64,000 bases of DNA. Origin: an uncultured Acidobacteriota bacterium. Its GTDB lineage: Bacteria > Acidobacteriota > Terriglobia > Bryobacterales > Bryobacteraceae. Made by a program: the position numbers and the translations under genes. Positions 63,601-64,000 of this stretch are shown piece by piece. Under the pieces are notes generated by a model. The model worked only from the letters and a program-made list of their open reading frames with translations. It was not told the origin of the DNA and did not search any database. The number at the start of each line of letters is the position of its first letter. The stretch's first letter is position 1. Location of the stretch: positions 58,948-122,947 of the forward strand of contig CADEFM010000016.1 of assembly GCA_902826605.1 (NCBI GenBank), in the 5' to 3' direction.

Positions 63601-63783
63601 TCGAAGGAACTACTCACGGCAAAAGAGGTGGAGGAGTTGCTCAGGATCGATGTGAAAACGATTTACGGATACGTTCAGAAGGGGCTGATACCTTACGTTC
63701 GGATTCAGTCGAATTTGCGTTTTCTGAAGTCCGAAGTGCTGGCTTGGGTGGGGGAGCACCGCTCACGAGGGCGGAGAAAGTGA
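60664..63783 (+). CDS. HerA/VirD4-type ATPase fused to nuclease-like and excisionase-type HTH domains
   Basis: A 1039-residue protein. Residues 1 to about 390 are an unassigned N-terminal region. The ATPase core has Walker A GASGSGKSTLLL (about 414-425), the VLDPHGDLIDQVM segment and Walker B YLYMDEFHNF (about 655). After an Arg-rich linker (from about 775) comes a compact domain at about 847-945 with GLGIIDVVLEKN and CEISVTT, like a PD-(D/E)xK nuclease fold but with the usual Lys missing. The end (about 984-1035) is an excisionase-type HTH: LLTAKEVEELLRID, KTIYGYVQKGLIPYVRI and LRFLKSEVLAWV. It ends 156 bases before attR. The ATPase most likely pumps DNA; the HTH may bind att DNA. Confidence 0.85.
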   Translation: MSSGSDSLGEALTRQFYDWEVRGRGWWVFDRPVALEPPFRPFFGHFIPGAPSKGVDDGRRPTFFSNLIDGLFKAPTSQPPSLLNESEPDPVYVDVERLIEVRAVLPPETKITKDAAAQLLMSLGHLSRPMSFEIIGTSDVTVVQLASAASDHRQMREQLQAYFPDALLSQADGYLEALWDTTGGKASPVVEYGLSKEFMRPLRLFERFDPDPLAGLIGAMANLGKSDVAVFQVLFVPVRHPWPESMMRAVTDHAGDSFFIDDPGMAKLTGEKLSSPLFATVIRVAAQSPKTERAWRIAHGMGKSLRQFAEASSNELIPISNDDYDDEQHSRDVITRQSCRVGAIMNRDELVSFVHLPSASARSAKLKREERKTKAAPPSALGHPLVLGENYHAGKTVRVSLATVDRVRHMHLIGASGSGKSTLLLNMIIQDIEDGNGLAVLDPHGDLIDQVMDRIPEKRIEDVVLLDPFDEAYPIGFNILSAHSELERNLLASDLISVFRRLSTSFGDQMNTVLANAIMAFLENAEGGTLADLRRFLIEPAFRERVLQTVRDPEIIYYWQQEFRLLTGRPQGPILTRLDTFLRPKVIRHMVSQKENRLDFAEIMNGRKILLAKLAQGLIGEENSYLLGTLIVSKLNQIATSRQNMATAERTPFYLYMDEFHNFITPSLAAILSGARKYNLGLILAHQELHQLTNRDSDVASAVIANPFARVCFRLGDYDAKKLEDGFSYFRAKDLQNLGVGEAIVRMERAESDFNIRTVPLPPVEPSLTASRREKIVASSRERYARKREDVEATIRAGHVNDDTKPVAPKTRTKIRVPVPLPDTRGMPGAEDEPRPPESHTPGRGGEHHKYLQQLIRRWAEGRGYRVTTEKPVLDGLGIIDVVLEKNGQAPIACEISVTTPTEHELRNAEKCLAAGFEHVFLVAPDRDTLNRLRIRAASVLSSNHMKKVQFVLPEQVFASVSVLETRSTPSEGTPAAQDSKELLTAKEVEELLRIDVKTIYGYVQKGLIPYVRIQSNLRFLKSEVLAWVGEHRSRGRRK

Positions 63784-63939
63784 GTCTCTCAGCCAGTTTG
63801 GTGTCGGTTTGGTGTCGGTTTCTGGAGAGCACTGGGGCGGTCTGGGGAGACTGTACAGACTTTACAGACTTGGCCTTAAAGATAGGGGTATCAAGGGGAT
63901 GCGCGCATCACCTCGATTTCTGAAGAACTTACGATAGAG
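63784..63939. other. 156-bp right-end region between the last gene and attR
   Basis: Holds the two TTGGTGTCGG motifs and a small tandem repeat (TACAGACTT twice, around 63854-63872). No gene is seen. This is where integrase and excisionase would assemble. Confidence 0.5.
63798..63818 (+). promoter_or_regulatory. Candidate right-arm integrase sites (tandem TTGGTGTCGG)
   Basis: Two direct copies of the 10-mer TTGGTGTCGG at 63798-63807 and 63809-63818, set 11 bases apart. The same 10-mer is at 28611 near attL. They lie about 120 bases inside attR, the usual place for arm-type or excisionase sites. Confidence 0.55.
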
Positions 63940-63969
63940 CGTGGGTTCGAATCCCACCCTCACCGCCAG
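63940..63969 (+). repeat. attR: 30-bp direct repeat
   Basis: Exact copy of the 3' end of tRNA-Ser (28532-28561) without the rest of a tRNA upstream. It marks the right junction; the last 31 bases of the window are chromosome again. Confidence 0.95.
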
Positions 63970-64000
63970 ATTTCTAAATTTCTATTGACGGGACCCTAGG

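Larger units (their letters stand above)
28532..63969. mobile_element. Integrated plasmid-like mobile element of about 35.4 kb in tRNA-Ser
   Basis: Both limits are set by an exact 30-base direct repeat (28532-28561 and 63940-63969), of which 29 bases are the tRNA-Ser 3' end. A tyrosine integrase gene lies just inside the left repeat and motif copies that look like integrase arm sites lie inside both ends. The interior carries a replication module (DnaA box, iterons, RepA-like gene, primase-like gene), a replication-relaxation protein, DUF2958 and ORF6N proteins and two HerA/VirD4-type ATPases. I see no relaxase of a MOB family and no type IV secretion channel, so 'conjugative' is not shown. 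It could be mobilisable, or could transfer double-stranded DNA as actinomycete elements do. Cargo includes a transporter/methyltransferase block and an sxtIJK-like block. Confidence 0.93.

Overview
The window looks like a piece of an Acidobacteriota chromosome, probably from the Bryobacterales/Solibacter side. This is an inference from gene content: secreted NHL-repeat protein, paired cyclase-family proteins with a DUF6282 hydrolase, a PQQ dehydrogenase module, a CpaE-like ATPase, and many signal-peptide proteins that start with GTG. No rRNA or other taxonomic marker is present. The window divides at a tRNA-Ser gene (28471-28560).

Bases 1-28470 are ordinary chromosome. In order: the end of a glutamate formimidoyltransferase gene, lipA, a PAP2-type membrane phosphatase, two small membrane proteins, a fused E1 alpha/beta ketoacid dehydrogenase, an amidohydrolase, a DUF481 protein and an APC permease. 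A minus-strand oxidative cluster follows (diheme cytochrome c, PQQ dehydrogenase, gluconate-2-dehydrogenase subunit-3-like protein and a frameshifted GMC oxidoreductase). Then come DUF2461, a cyclase/cyclase/DUF6282/cupin operon, a PhoB-like regulator, a matrixin protease, an NHL protein, murB, a CpaE-like ATPase, a LuxR-type regulator, a CBS protein and a YpfJ-like zinc peptidase.

Bases 28532-63969 are a complete integrated mobile element of about 35.4 kb. It is bounded by a 30-bp direct repeat: one copy is the 3' end of the tRNA-Ser gene (attL) and the other lies near the right end of the window (attR). A tyrosine integrase sits just inside attL. Copies of a 10-bp motif lie just inside both ends and look like integrase arm sites. 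Inside is a plasmid-type replication module: a DnaA box, nine 20-23-bp-spaced iterons, a RepA-like initiator and a primase-like CHC2/Toprim protein. There is also a replication-relaxation family protein, a DUF2958 protein, an ORF6N protein and two HerA/VirD4-type ATPases. I found no MOB relaxase and no VirB-type channel genes. The element therefore looks like an integrating plasmid that may move with an ATPase-centred apparatus. The most striking gene is the last one (60664-63783). It joins a VirD4/HerA ATPase, a nuclease-like domain and a C-terminal excisionase-type helix-turn-helix, and ends about 150 bp from attR.

The cargo falls into blocks. The first is a sodium-solute symporter, a 43-aa membrane peptide and a 939-residue methyltransferase-containing protein, facing an unknown 301-residue protein. 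The second is a second tyrosine recombinase followed by an IS1-family transposon with perfect 17-bp ends, an 8-bp target duplication and a membrane-protein passenger. The third is an FRG-domain protein and an alpha/beta hydrolase. The fourth is a secreted Ig-repeat protein with a small secreted partner, part of which is duplicated as a decayed copy beside an IS3-type remnant. The fifth is a methyltransferase, an SGNH hydrolase and an SxtJ/DUF5989/carbamoyltransferase trio like sxtJ-sxtK-sxtI. The two metabolic blocks (30.9-36.2 kb and 53.8-59.8 kb) are the best candidates for undescribed chemistry. The replication/ATPase/excisionase arrangement is the best candidate for an undescribed mobility system.
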